From contig NZ_CP039457.1 of assembly GCF_004843545.1 (NCBI RefSeq), positions 2,085,842-2,149,841 on the forward strand: a stretch of 64,000 bases of DNA, read 5' to 3'. Source of the stretch: Streptococcus pasteurianus. Lineage in GTDB: Bacteria; Bacillota; Bacilli; Lactobacillales; Streptococcaceae. Below are positions 16,408-24,483 of the stretch, in pieces; position 1 is the first letter of the stretch; each line of letters starts with the position of its first letter. The notes under the pieces were generated by a model. The model was not told where the DNA came from. It saw nothing but the letters and a program-made list of their open reading frames with translations, and searched no databases. The position numbers were made by a program, and so were the translations under genes.

Positions 16408-17791
16408 TCACATCTTCCTTTCCTTGTTGTTCTGGCATAGCTTGTCTTTCTTGTGCAAGCCTGCCGATAGTTTGTAAAAAATCATGTCCTTTCGGGACTA
16501 AAGGCGTGTAAAATTCGCTGATAACACTTGTTCCCACATCACAATAGCCACGCCCCTTGATACGCTTCTGAAAAAACTGCTTTTTCACATCTGAACCGAA
16601 CAGCATACCGTAGCCTAATTCGCTGATACGACCAAGCCCCACACGGAAATTGAAGTTATCTCTGATACCGTCCGAGAAATACTTTGCGTCTGGACGCTGG
16701 CAGGCAACAATAAGGAAATAACCTGCTTGTCGCCCTAACATAACGATTTTCTTTAACTGGCTAAGTAAACTCACGCTTTCTTTCGTCCCCAGCATTTCAA
16801 AAAACGCCACATATTCATCAAAGATAAGAAAGCAGGGTGGCAGTCCCAGATAGGCGTAGTTTTCACCCGTCTTATAGTTCGGGTGTCGTTTCATTTCCTC
16901 GCTTCGCTGTACCATGCCCTCATAAAAGGCATTGACGCAATCTATCATTTCTTCTTTGGTATGGTAGACGTTTGGCATGACCGTTCCTAAGTCCGCAAGG
17001 TCGCTATTCTTCGGGTCTAAGATGTAAAGGACAGCGTTGGTATGCAGTAAGGCTTCAATGAGCGTCAGCAGAAAATAGGTTTTACCGCCACCAGTTCCAC
17101 CAGCAATCAGAGCGTGAGGGAGTGCGTCATATTCCCAGACAAGATTTTTCATCAGCTTTAAACAGCCGTTTTCTGCCCGTACTTCATCAATGGTAATGCG
17201 GTTTGCTATCATATCATAAAGCAGGGTATATTCGATATAGCCGTCATGCAAAGTCTTGTCGGTCAGCTCACAATATAAACCACTTTCCAACTTATCCTCT
17301 AACCGTAAAAGCTGGTCTTGATATTTTCCCAGCGTGATTTCACAGCGGATATGAAGCAGTCCCTTTTCCATTTGATAATAAATCTTCGGAAACCAGACGA
17401 TTTTTTCCCTTGATCTGCTTTGCAGGTCAGTAAAAAAACCGCTGTCTTGTACGGTATCGGCTTCATACCACTTATTTTCCAGTATCATTCTTGCCAGCTT
17501 TTGACGGTGCAGGAGCTTCTTGAAACCGTCGTAACAGAAGCGGTAATACCCAAAAGCGACCAATGCACAAACACCAGTCGCTATCCCTATGGTTATGAAG
17601 TTGTAAGGGGAAAGCGTCAAGCCGTTCTCTAACAAGCTGAAATGCTCCCAATCGGTACACATGAGCTGTTTCATATTCAGTAACAGGAGAACCGTCACGA
17701 ATATAAACAGAAGCATTCCTATGGAAAAGTGGTAGACAAGGTGCTTGTCGCTGGCTCTGATACGGTGTCCTTTGTTCCAAATCATACGCAT
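16400..17791 (-). CDS. orf21: Tn916 Orf21, FtsK/SpoIIIE-type coupling protein (TcpA)
   Basis: This 463-residue ATPase carries the relaxase-DNA complex to the channel. Two membrane segments (about residues 24-42 and 66-86) precede the motor domain. Walker A is AGGTGGGKTYF (about residues 230-240) and Walker B is CFLIFDEYVAF (about 328-338). The nucleotide-binding core is complete. It starts after AAAGGAGTG and is followed by the oriT region and the relaxase gene orf20, which is its normal setting. Confidence 0.95.
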   Translation of the reverse strand: MRMIWNKGHRIRASDKHLVYHFSIGMLLFIFVTVLLLLNMKQLMCTDWEHFSLLENGLTLSPYNFITIGIATGVCALVAFGYYRFCYDGFKKLLHRQKLARMILENKWYEADTVQDSGFFTDLQSRSREKIVWFPKIYYQMEKGLLHIRCEITLGKYQDQLLRLEDKLESGLYCELTDKTLHDGYIEYTLLYDMIANRITIDEVRAENGCLKLMKNLVWEYDALPHALIAGGTGGGKTYFLLTLIEALLHTNAVLYILDPKNSDLADLGTVMPNVYHTKEEMIDCVNAFYEGMVQRSEEMKRHPNYKTGENYAYLGLPPCFLIFDEYVAFFEMLGTKESVSLLSQLKKIVMLGRQAGYFLIVACQRPDAKYFSDGIRDNFNFRVGLGRISELGYGMLFGSDVKKQFFQKRIKGRGYCDVGTSVISEFYTPLVPKGHDFLQTIGRLAQERQAMPEQQGKEDVIE

Positions 17792-17889
17792 AAATCAATC
17801 ACTCCTTTCTGGGGATGAAAAAAGCAGTCAATCCTAAGACTAACTGCTTTGTGTGTAGGGATATAAAATTGTAAAACTAAGATTGCATT

Positions 17890-18654
17890 TCAGATATGGA
17901 TTTGAAACCCCTCATAGCTGAAAATACCATTCCCTTGTTTTAATTTCCCTTCATTTGACAAGTTGTGAAAAGCTGTCTCTATCTTGTCAATTATAGTAAC
18001 TGGAATAGATAAATGATGATGTCCTGGCAAAATTCGACTTATCTTTAAAGATTGAATTTTTCTAACAGACTTCCAAAATTCTTGTGGGTTTGTTGATGGA
18101 TAAAAAGCATCAAGGCAACCGCTATATATCAAATCGCCGGAATACAGATATTTTCTATCCGCTTCATAGAAACAACAATGTCCGGGAGAATGACCGGGCG
18201 TGTGAATAACTACCAACTTTCTGTTTCCTAAGTCAATACAATCTTCATCATGTAAAATCATTTGCGGAACCCCTTGAAAAATCTGATATTTCTCTACATT
18301 AAAATCCGAGGGGAAATCACATGGATTGCACATAATATTGTTTTTTACCACTTGCAAAGGTATAGGGAATTTGACCGATAGCCATTCTTTTTCTGCTTCA
18401 TGAACTGCAATAGACCGAAAATATTTATGTCCACCGATATGATCCCAATGAACATGAGTAGTGATTACTGTAACGGGCAGTTTCGTCAATCCATCAATAA
18501 CCTCTCTGATGTTGGAAACACCTAAACCTGTATCAATCAGAATGGCTCTTTTTGTCCCACACAATAGATAACAATGTGTTTCTTCCCAGTGTCTGTATTC
18601 GCTGATGACGAATGTATCTTGGTCTATTTGTTCGACGGTAAACCAACTGTCCAT
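17890..18654 (-). CDS. MBL-fold metallo-hydrolase, cargo between orf21 and orf22
   Basis: This 254-residue metallo-beta-lactamase-fold protein has a complete metal site: THVHWDH (His67, His69, Asp71, His72), HTPGHSPGH, YSGDL and PGHHH. The sequence looks like a glyoxalase II-like or general MBL hydrolase rather than a true carbapenemase, and its substrate is unknown. It has its own GGGAG site. Classical Tn916 has no gene here, so it is extra cargo. It lies on the same strand as the conjugation operon and may be transcribed with it. Confidence 0.88.
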   Translation of the reverse strand: MDSWFTVEQIDQDTFVISEYRHWEETHCYLLCGTKRAILIDTGLGVSNIREVIDGLTKLPVTVITTHVHWDHIGGHKYFRSIAVHEAEKEWLSVKFPIPLQVVKNNIMCNPCDFPSDFNVEKYQIFQGVPQMILHDEDCIDLGNRKLVVIHTPGHSPGHCCFYEADRKYLYSGDLIYSGCLDAFYPSTNPQEFWKSVRKIQSLKISRILPGHHHLSIPVTIIDKIETAFHNLSNEGKLKQGNGIFSYEGFQIHI

Positions 18655-18755
18655 ATACTATTCTCACTCCCTAAAAATTTTAATTTGTCGCTTTCTTCAT
18701 ACCCATATTATAACAGTTCCGTATATCCTCTACAACGAAAATCTATTCAGCAAGT

Positions 18756-19139
18756 CTATTTTTTCGGTTGTCCCTGCGGTGCATGGTTTTGTGGATTGCC
18801 TGCGTTCTGGTTGCCTTTATTCTTCAACACAATATCCTCTGCCTTTACATACCAGTCCACATCTGCACCACCAAACGTCTTTCTTGATACCGTATCGGCT
18901 ACGGGATTGACAAGCTCCACAACTGCATTGTACGGAAATTCCCTTAGCGGTACTTCTGGCGGTACAGACACGGGGATAATTCCACCATGCAGACTGCACT
19001 TCAAATCATAGATACGCTTTTTAAGCTGGGTACTCGGTGTCCCGTCCTCATTCTGTAAGAACACATCACGCACCGCTGTAAACTTTAATTCTCCAAATGT
19101 TTTCTCTTTGTCAATAACAAACCCGTTTGATAATCTCAT
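18756..19139 (-). CDS. orf22: Tn916 Orf22, DUF961/YdcP family protein
   Basis: This 127-residue protein belongs to the YdcP (DUF961) family found in pairs at the start of Tn916 and ICEBs1 transfer operons. Its C-terminus is rich in Asn, Gln and Pro. It is homologous to the next gene upstream. No catalytic residues are evident, and the role is not firmly known. The start follows AAAGGAGTG. Confidence 0.9.
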   Translation of the reverse strand: MRLSNGFVIDKEKTFGELKFTAVRDVFLQNEDGTPSTQLKKRIYDLKCSLHGGIIPVSVPPEVPLREFPYNAVVELVNPVADTVSRKTFGGADVDWYVKAEDIVLKNKGNQNAGNPQNHAPQGQPKK

Positions 19140-19154
19140 AAATTCTTCACTCCT

Positions 19155-19481
19155 TTACTTTTCTTCAACTGCTACAATATCATCAGCAACTAATACATAA
19201 TCGGTATGTCCCATATCCCCGATTGCGTAACCTCTGCCGTATAACTTCGGATTGACAAGTTTTACTTTCTGCTCATACTTGAACTTCTTTTCGCCAGCCT
19301 GCACGGGAATTTCTACCACAACATTTTCGCCTTTCTGTACGTCGGAATAAAGGTTATAGCTTCGTCTGGCTAAGACCCTGCGATTATTTTTATCTCTTTC
19401 AAAGACTGGCTCGCTTTCGCCTGCAAATTCAAGAGTTCCAAAAGACTGTGCCATATCTGGCACAACATATTTCATTTCCAT
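19155..19481 (-). CDS. orf23: Tn916 Orf23, DUF961/YdcP family protein
   Basis: This 108-residue protein is the paired paralogue of Orf22, sharing the pattern of a FGxLxF start and VxLVNP near the end. It heads the transfer operon. Orf24, which lies beyond it in Tn916, is not found; an adhesin gene occupies the outer end instead. Translation starts after GAGGT. Confidence 0.9.
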   Translation of the reverse strand: MEMKYVVPDMAQSFGTLEFAGESEPVFERDKNNRRVLARRSYNLYSDVQKGENVVVEIPVQAGEKKFKYEQKVKLVNPKLYGRGYAIGDMGHTDYVLVADDIVAVEEK

Positions 19482-19533
19482 ATTGTTTTACCTCGTTTCT
19501 TTCTATTTTTAATAAGTTTTTTGATTGTGATTT

Positions 19534-19653
19534 CTTATTCTGGCGGTTCGGGAAGTATCAGCAATCCCACCGATAGTAAAGGGGAAAATCAATGCTTACG
19601 CACCCTTGACTATCCGTGTTCTTGCAGGTAAGTAGCAGACAAGCCAGAATAAG
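19534..19653. repeat. Inverted repeat in the gap between orf23 and adhesin gene
   Basis: CTTATTCTGGC (19,534-19,544) and GCCAGAATAAG (19,643-19,653) are perfect 11-bp complements about 98 bases apart in a 238-base gap. No gene is present. It could fold in the orf23 leader or act as the adhesin terminator region. Confidence 0.5.
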
Positions 19654-19719
19654 CAAAAGTCTGCCGTTTGACAGCTTCGGCGGAGAGCGTGATTTTCCTT
19701 TTCTCATACCGTTACTGCC

Positions 19720-22700
19720 TTATGATTTTTTCATTTTACGGCGTTTGTAAAGATATGTTCCAGCCAGTCCACCAACAGACGCAAGCAACATCACGATAAA
19801 TGCCATTACATTTGTACTGTCGCCCGTTTTGGGACTGTCGCTAGGTCTGTTAGGCTTTTCTGGTGTCGGTGGAGTTTCGGGTTTCTCTGGTTCTTCTGGC
19901 TTTTCCTTAAAGGTAATCGTCTGTCCCTTATCCTCAATATCCTTATGCTCGGTAACTTTCTTTGGTTCGTCTGGATTGCTTAAATCGTACAATTCTTCAA
20001 AAGTTACAAGCTGTTTGCCGTCAAGAGAAGTAGCGTCAAACGTAAAAGCAACTTCGACTTTCATAGTTTCGCTGTCAGCAGTAAAAGTGTAATCACTTTC
20101 CACACGCTTTCCATTGATAAGAAGCTCTGCATTTTCTTCTTTCAACATCTGCCAGCCCACAAGTTTGTATTGTGTACCGACTTCTAAGCCCTCTAAAGTT
20201 ACGGTATCAATGATTGTTACCTCTTTTCCAGCTTCAAGCTCTTTGTTACCGTCTTTGTCGGTAGCAGTCGTATGTATCTTGATAATACGCTCTGTGATAA
20301 GTACCGTCTGCCCGTCGTCCTCAATGTCTTTATGCTCCGCAACTTTTACGGGTTCGTCTGGATTGCTTAAATCATACAATTCTTCAAAGGTAACAAGGTT
20401 CTTGCCACCTAAAGCAGACGCATTGAATGTATAGGAAATTTCCACTTTCATTTCTTCCTCGTCAGCGACAAAGGTATAATCATTTTCTACACGTTTCCCG
20501 TCAATGATAAGCTCGGCATTTTCTTCTTTTAACATCTGCCAGCCTTTGAGCTGATACTTTGTACCTTTTTTAAGCCCGTCTAATTTGACTGTATCAACGA
20601 TTGTTACCTCTTTTCCTGCAAGGATAGTCTTTTCGCCGTCTTTGCTGGTCGCTGTGGTATGGATAGAGATTTCTTTTTCGTATTCATCAGTCAAAGTCCC
20701 TAAGTCAATCACAAGGTTATTTCTTGATACCACGATTTCAAAAGGTGGGATAAGTTCAAAACCTTTGTTGCTGTCAGAGCGTAATTCTTCAATGATGTAA
20801 GTATCATAAGGCAACGCCCCTTTGCTGTCGTCTGGTTCAGAAGTTCCAAACCACACACCGTCCTCGCTGGTCTTGCCTGCGTTGGTATTATGCTTATGGG
20901 AAGCCCAGTCAGCAGAAGTGGAGAATTGCCCGTTATCATCAGTTACCACAACATGACTTTCGCCCGTCGTCTTGCTTGTGATCCTAAAGGGAACATCAGC
21001 AAGACGCTTATGTGTGCCTGCACCGATTTTCACGCCCTCAATATCTCCACGCTTAATCTGATTGTAGATAGAATGGGCTTCGTCGGTTAAGTCCACGATT
21101 TTTCCATTTTCTGTGATTACAAAATCAATCGGTTTTGCACCGTCAGTTAAGTAACCGTTGGGAGCTTCACTTTCAACGATACGGAATTTTCCATAAGGCA
21201 AGAGGTCAGCAGAAGTAGAAGCGATACCCTCAATATCTGTACGAATTGTCTTTACCACTTCATTTTTCTTGTATAGCTTGCCCTCAACCAAGACAGAATT
21301 ATCATTTAAGGAAATGATGTCAAAAGCAGTATCTTTCAAAGTGGCACTTCCTTGTGGCTTCGTATCGCCCGTTTCTAAATCTCGTTTCTGAATTTTCACA
21401 CCGCCACGGATAACCTTGTCTGATACAGAAAACTGGTTACTTCCAGATAGTACGGCAAGGTCGCCGTCCCCGGTAATCTGTGTTACATATAAGCCCTTAA
21501 TCTGTTCGGACTTATCGCCAGTCTGCATATATGCACCGTCTAACAAGTAGCCGTTTGGAGCTTTCGTTTCCTCTACGGTTAGTGTTCCTAAAGGAAGAAC
21601 GGCTTTACCATCCTGCATATAGAAACTGTCGCCAGATACCTTGTATGCGTCCGCTAATTTTGTGATGTAGTGGGTTATCCCGTCGCTGTCAGTTTCAGCG
21701 ATTGTCTTTGTAACCCATGTACGAGTAGCTTCGGCAGGGAGATTGTCTTTGTTATAGAAGCCAGCATAATACTTCCATGTAAATTCCGCACCTGCTAGAG
21801 AAGCGTTCCCCTGCGGATTGTCTTTCTGTGTTTCCATGTCAATCTTGAAAAGCTCAATCAAAGTGTCCGTTACTTTTGGCGTATCTGATACTTTTAAGGT
21901 TGCTGTTTCGCCAGCTTTGATTGTCAATGGATAGACAGTTTTATCCACATTATATCCTGCTGGTGCGGATAATTCCTTGATATAGACTGTGCCAGCCGTT
22001 ACCTCTATAACATCTGTATTTCCATTTTCATCAGTCGTAAGGGTGGCAAGCTGTTTTGTGCAGTCCTTATCAGAAAAGACACCGTATGTTGCACCAGCGA
22101 TTGAGTAATTCCCGTTACCGTCTGTAATGCTGGTATTACTGGAAACCTTTTGCAGTTTTGCATTTCCGACATTTAATTTCGCCCAGAATTGCCCCAATTC
22201 CTGCCCCTCGCCAGAGTAGATATAACCGCCACATTTATAGCGTCCTTTATTCTCTTTGACAAAGGCTTTTGCCCCAGCGAAAACCTCGTCCTGCGTAGCC
22301 TTTGGAATTTCATCATAAGAAGCTCGCACGTTATCACATTGCCAGCCAAGATGTACGCTCAATCTCTGCCAGACGACACATTGTTCCAACAGATAAACTT
22401 GTTTATAATTCAATTCCTTGTGAGCTTCGCCATACTGTTTGACATATTCTAAGGATAACGCCACATCTGAAATCTGGTCGGCACTCATACGGGTGCTTGC
22501 GTCAGTTCTGGTCTTGTAACCGTTCTTAAAATCTGTATTGATGTCAATACAATAGGCAGTTTCGCCCTCGACTTTCATATAGCCCTCATTGAATGTCGAA
22601 CCGATAGAACCGTCATTCATTACTTTTTCAATGATACCGACACGCTCCGCACTTTCCGTCCAGTATTGCTTGCTTTCTGCATGAACGGGTGTACTCGGTA

Positions 22701-22764
22701 AAGCAGTAACGACAGTTGCAAGAGCTAAGAAGCCCGTACACAATCGCTTTAATATCTTTTTCAT
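19720..22764 (-). CDS. Cell-wall-anchored adhesin with thioester domain and two VaFE repeats
   Basis: The protein is about 1,014 residues. Its signal peptide, MKKILKRLCTGFLALATVV..., is cut after VHA (residue 29). A likely Cys-Gln thioester domain follows, with Cys72 in AYCIDINTDF and Gln128 in LLEQCVVWQ. The middle holds several SpaA/Cna-B-like domains with pilin-type isopeptide signatures (TVEETKAPNGYLL, RIVESEAPNGYL). Two nearly identical VaFE repeats of about 125 residues end with LVTFEELYDLSNPDEP. A Pro-rich spacer, the sorting signal SPKTG (around residue 977), a hydrophobic span and KRRKMKK close it. Sortase should anchor it, and covalent attachment to a host surface is inferred from the thioester class. 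I chose the start at 22764 because GGAGC precedes it; the frame stays open upstream only by chance. Confidence 0.9.
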   Translation of the reverse strand: MKKILKRLCTGFLALATVVTALPSTPVHAESKQYWTESAERVGIIEKVMNDGSIGSTFNEGYMKVEGETAYCIDINTDFKNGYKTRTDASTRMSADQISDVALSLEYVKQYGEAHKELNYKQVYLLEQCVVWQRLSVHLGWQCDNVRASYDEIPKATQDEVFAGAKAFVKENKGRYKCGGYIYSGEGQELGQFWAKLNVGNAKLQKVSSNTSITDGNGNYSIAGATYGVFSDKDCTKQLATLTTDENGNTDVIEVTAGTVYIKELSAPAGYNVDKTVYPLTIKAGETATLKVSDTPKVTDTLIELFKIDMETQKDNPQGNASLAGAEFTWKYYAGFYNKDNLPAEATRTWVTKTIAETDSDGITHYITKLADAYKVSGDSFYMQDGKAVLPLGTLTVEETKAPNGYLLDGAYMQTGDKSEQIKGLYVTQITGDGDLAVLSGSNQFSVSDKVIRGGVKIQKRDLETGDTKPQGSATLKDTAFDIISLNDNSVLVEGKLYKKNEVVKTIRTDIEGIASTSADLLPYGKFRIVESEAPNGYLTDGAKPIDFVITENGKIVDLTDEAHSIYNQIKRGDIEGVKIGAGTHKRLADVPFRITSKTTGESHVVVTDDNGQFSTSADWASHKHNTNAGKTSEDGVWFGTSEPDDSKGALPYDTYIIEELRSDSNKGFELIPPFEIVVSRNNLVIDLGTLTDEYEKEISIHTTATSKDGEKTILAGKEVTIVDTVKLDGLKKGTKYQLKGWQMLKEENAELIIDGKRVENDYTFVADEEEMKVEISYTFNASALGGKNLVTFEELYDLSNPDEPVKVAEHKDIEDDGQTVLITERIIKIHTTATDKDGNKELEAGKEVTIIDTVTLEGLEVGTQYKLVGWQMLKEENAELLINGKRVESDYTFTADSETMKVEVAFTFDATSLDGKQLVTFEELYDLSNPDEPKKVTEHKDIEDKGQTITFKEKPEEPEKPETPPTPEKPNRPSDSPKTGDSTNVMAFIVMLLASVGGLAGTYLYKRRKMKKS

Positions 22765-22799
22765 AAGTCTAATGCTCCTTTCGTTTTGAGTAATAAAAT

Positions 22800-22854
22800 A
22801 GCCGTCCAATAAGAACGGCTGGAAATAGAAAAGGAACGTCATGTTAGGCGTTCC
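22800..22854 (-). promoter_or_regulatory. Two small hairpins in the adhesin leader
   Basis: AGCCGT pairs with ACGGCT (22,800-22,820) and GGAACG pairs with CGTTCC (22,833-22,854), 36-90 bases before the adhesin start. They could affect leader folding. There is no convincing T-run. Confidence 0.35.
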
Positions 22855-22953
22855 ATAGTCTATGAAATATTAAATTTTTCTTGTTTCAATACTGATGTGC
22901 TGTACCATATCTTTGCATATCTAAGAAAACTAGCGTATCAAGGCTCATTCGTT

Positions 22954-22975
22954 AGTAGTAAATAAGTAGTAAATT
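22954..22975 (+). repeat. Tandem Tn916 integrase arm-type (DR2) repeats
   Basis: AGTAGTAAAT occurs twice with an 11-base period (22,954-22,963 and 22,965-22,974). This is the DR2 sequence bound by the N-terminal domain of Tn916 integrase. Such repeats sit near both ends of Tn916, so they show that a true Tn916-type terminus is close. Confidence 0.75.
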
Positions 22976-23043
22976 GATGTGTTTGTTTCCTTGAAAATGC
23001 TGATAGATACTGTGTTTTAGCGGATAATCAGATTTTTATTGTG

Positions 23044-23058
23044 TTTTTATCTCAAAAA
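23044..23058. other. Probable Tn916-chromosome junction
   Basis: TTTTT (23,044-23,048), five bases, then AAAAA (23,054-23,058) resembles the T-tract/A-tract sites that Tn916 uses, with the coupling sequence between them. It lies about 70-100 bases beyond the arm repeats and directly before the promoter of the next chromosomal gene. From the adhesin start to here (about 280 bases) there is no gene. Confidence 0.5.
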
Positions 23059-23060
23059 TT

Positions 23061-23088
23061 TTGAAAGTTTAGTTCCTCCTTATATAAT
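23061..23088 (+). promoter_or_regulatory. Promoter of the monooxygenase pseudogene
   Basis: TTGAAA (23,061-23,066) and TATAAT (23,083-23,088) are separated by 16 bases. AAAGGAGG and an ATG follow. Its -35 box abuts the A-tract of the presumed transposon junction. Confidence 0.65.
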
Positions 23089-23115
23089 GAAAGTCACCCA
23101 AAGGAGGAATAACAT

Positions 23116-23454
23116 ATGATTATTAAAACAGTTACTTTTGAAATCAAAGCTACTGTTAAAGATAAATTTGAACAAAAATTCCACAACGACACTATCTCAC
23201 TCAAAAATTAGGAAACATATTTAGGAAATGAAGTCTGGATTCAAGATAATTCTGATGCAAATAGTGTTTCCTTTACTGCTGTTTCACGTTGGAAGAACCA
23301 AGATGATTTCAATGCTTAGTTGAAACATCCTGAACATATCCAACATCACAAAGAGCAGCACTTCAAAAAGGAAAATTCACTTATTTTTAAGAAAAGTGTT
23401 CAAGAATTTATCATTCTTGATAATCTAATTTCAGCTACCGAAAAGTTGTTGTAA
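23116..23454 (+). pseudogene. Antibiotic biosynthesis monooxygenase-like (ABM/quinol monooxygenase) protein, two in-frame TAG stops
   Basis: The frame of 112 codons has no frameshift but is interrupted by TAG at 23,209 and TAG at 23,317. Read through, it gives MIIKTVTFEIKA..., then SVSFTAVSRWKNQDDFNA(stop)LKHPEHIQHHKE, the pattern of the small ABM family. The second TAG probably replaces TGG (Trp) and the first may replace CAG. Promoter and a strong ribosome site are intact, so the loss looks recent. Function in this strain is not expected. Confidence 0.75.
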
Positions 23455-23585
23455 AGATGCTGCTATCACGCTAACCTTTTCTTGTATTTCTGATACATTA
23501 TGCTTGACTTGCTACTTATTTTTCTATATTCTATATGTAAAATAATTATATATTAAAATTATATGTATTCAGAGAAAGGAGCTTC

Positions 23586-23912
23586 ATGTATTTTCCAACT
23601 TCGGCCACTGTCATCGAATTCCTCATTTTAGCCATTGTTGACAAAGATGACTCTTATGGTTATGCCATCAGCCAAACCATTAAGCAAATTGCTAACATCA
23701 AAGAATCCACCTTATATCCAATTTTAAAAAAACTGGAAAAAGCTGGCTATTTAACCACTTATCAACAAGCCTACCAAGGACGTAAACGAAAATATTATGC
23801 TATCACAGCAGCTGGCAAAGAACAGTTGACCTTTCTCAAAAAAGAATGGCAACAGTACAAAGAAAAAGTCGATGAGATTATTGAAGGGAGATTAGAGGAT
23901 GACAAAAGTTGA
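23586..23912 (+). CDS. PadR family transcriptional regulator
   Basis: This 108-residue winged-helix protein has the family motif ESTLYPILKKLEKAGYLTTY around residues 37-56. It heads an operon with two downstream genes, overlapping the next by 14 bases, and likely controls that operon in response to envelope stress or a small molecule. GAAAGGAGC precedes the start. Two ATATGTA copies about 30 bases apart, upstream of the start, could be its operator, but this is weak. Confidence 0.93.
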   Translation: MYFPTSATVIEFLILAIVDKDDSYGYAISQTIKQIANIKESTLYPILKKLEKAGYLTTYQQAYQGRKRKYYAITAAGKEQLTFLKKEWQQYKEKVDEIIEGRLEDDKS

Positions 23913-24483
23913 ATATTTAGCTAAGTTAGATAAATACCTACGTAAGTTACCCAAAGAGGATTATCAAGAGGCTATGGACTACTTTAGTGAATACTTTGAA
24001 GAAGCTGGTCCAGAAAATGAAGCACAAGTTATCGCCGAACTTGGAACACCAAAAGAAGCGGCGCGAGACATCATTAGCCGTTTACTTGACGAAAAAATCA
24101 TTGATCAAGAAAAGACACCTAAAAGCAGAGTATCTATGGTTTGGCTTGCTATTTTAGCCATTCTATCAGCACCCGTTACTCTCCCACTAGCTCTCTTCCT
24201 TTTCTTAGCCGTCATCACTATCCTAGCTCTTGGAGTGGCGGCTATCGCTGTTGTTCTTTCCCTTGGGGTTGCCTTCCTAACCTCTGGAATTTACATGCTA
24301 TTTGATAGCTGGTCTTACCTTAACATTTCATTTTCTGCTACTGCTCTTAGTTTTGGCCTAGGACTTTTAGCTCTCGGTTTATCATTACTGGCTCTCCTTG
24401 CTGCAGGGGCTGTTTGTAAAGTAGTTGGACGTAGCATTGTCAATTTAGCACGAAAGACAGAAAACAAAAGGAGAAAATTATGA
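23899..24483 (+). CDS. DUF1700 membrane protein
   Basis: This 194-residue protein has a soluble N-terminal domain of about 80 residues, with the pattern FLAKLDKYLRKLPKEDYQEAMDYFSEYFEE common to DUF1700. Three to four membrane helices follow. Family members act with DUF4097 proteins under PadR or extracytoplasmic regulators in Gram-positive bacteria. The molecular role is unknown. The start lies within the end of the PadR gene. Confidence 0.9.
   Translation: MTKVEYLAKLDKYLRKLPKEDYQEAMDYFSEYFEEAGPENEAQVIAELGTPKEAARDIISRLLDEKIIDQEKTPKSRVSMVWLAILAILSAPVTLPLALFLFLAVITILALGVAAIAVVLSLGVAFLTSGIYMLFDSWSYLNISFSATALSFGLGLLALGLSLLALLAAGAVCKVVGRSIVNLARKTENKRRKL

Larger units (their letters stand above)
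4394..23050 (-). mobile_element. Tn916-family conjugative element, int/xis end missing or displaced
   Basis: The block has orf23, orf22, orf21, orf20, orf19, orf18, orf17, orf16, orf15, orf14, orf13, orf12 and tet(M) in Tn916 order. A hydrolase gene is added between orf21 and orf22, and an adhesin gene is added at the outer end. The genes normally past tet(M) (orf6, orf9, orf10, orf7, orf8, xis, int) are absent from the window, where tet(L) plasmid DNA takes their place. Integrase arm-site repeats at 22,954-22,975 support a genuine Tn916-type terminus on the right. Whether an integrase remains beyond base 1 cannot be seen. Confidence 0.88.

Noticed and set aside
19950..20480. Two nearly identical DNA segments of about 380 bases
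   Set aside because: They encode the two VaFE repeats of the adhesin, so they need no separate mobile-element explanation.
22843..23060. Possible orf24 or an integrase gene at the outer end of the element
   Set aside because: No open frame of useful length is present here on either strand; only arm-type repeats and the junction-like tract are seen.
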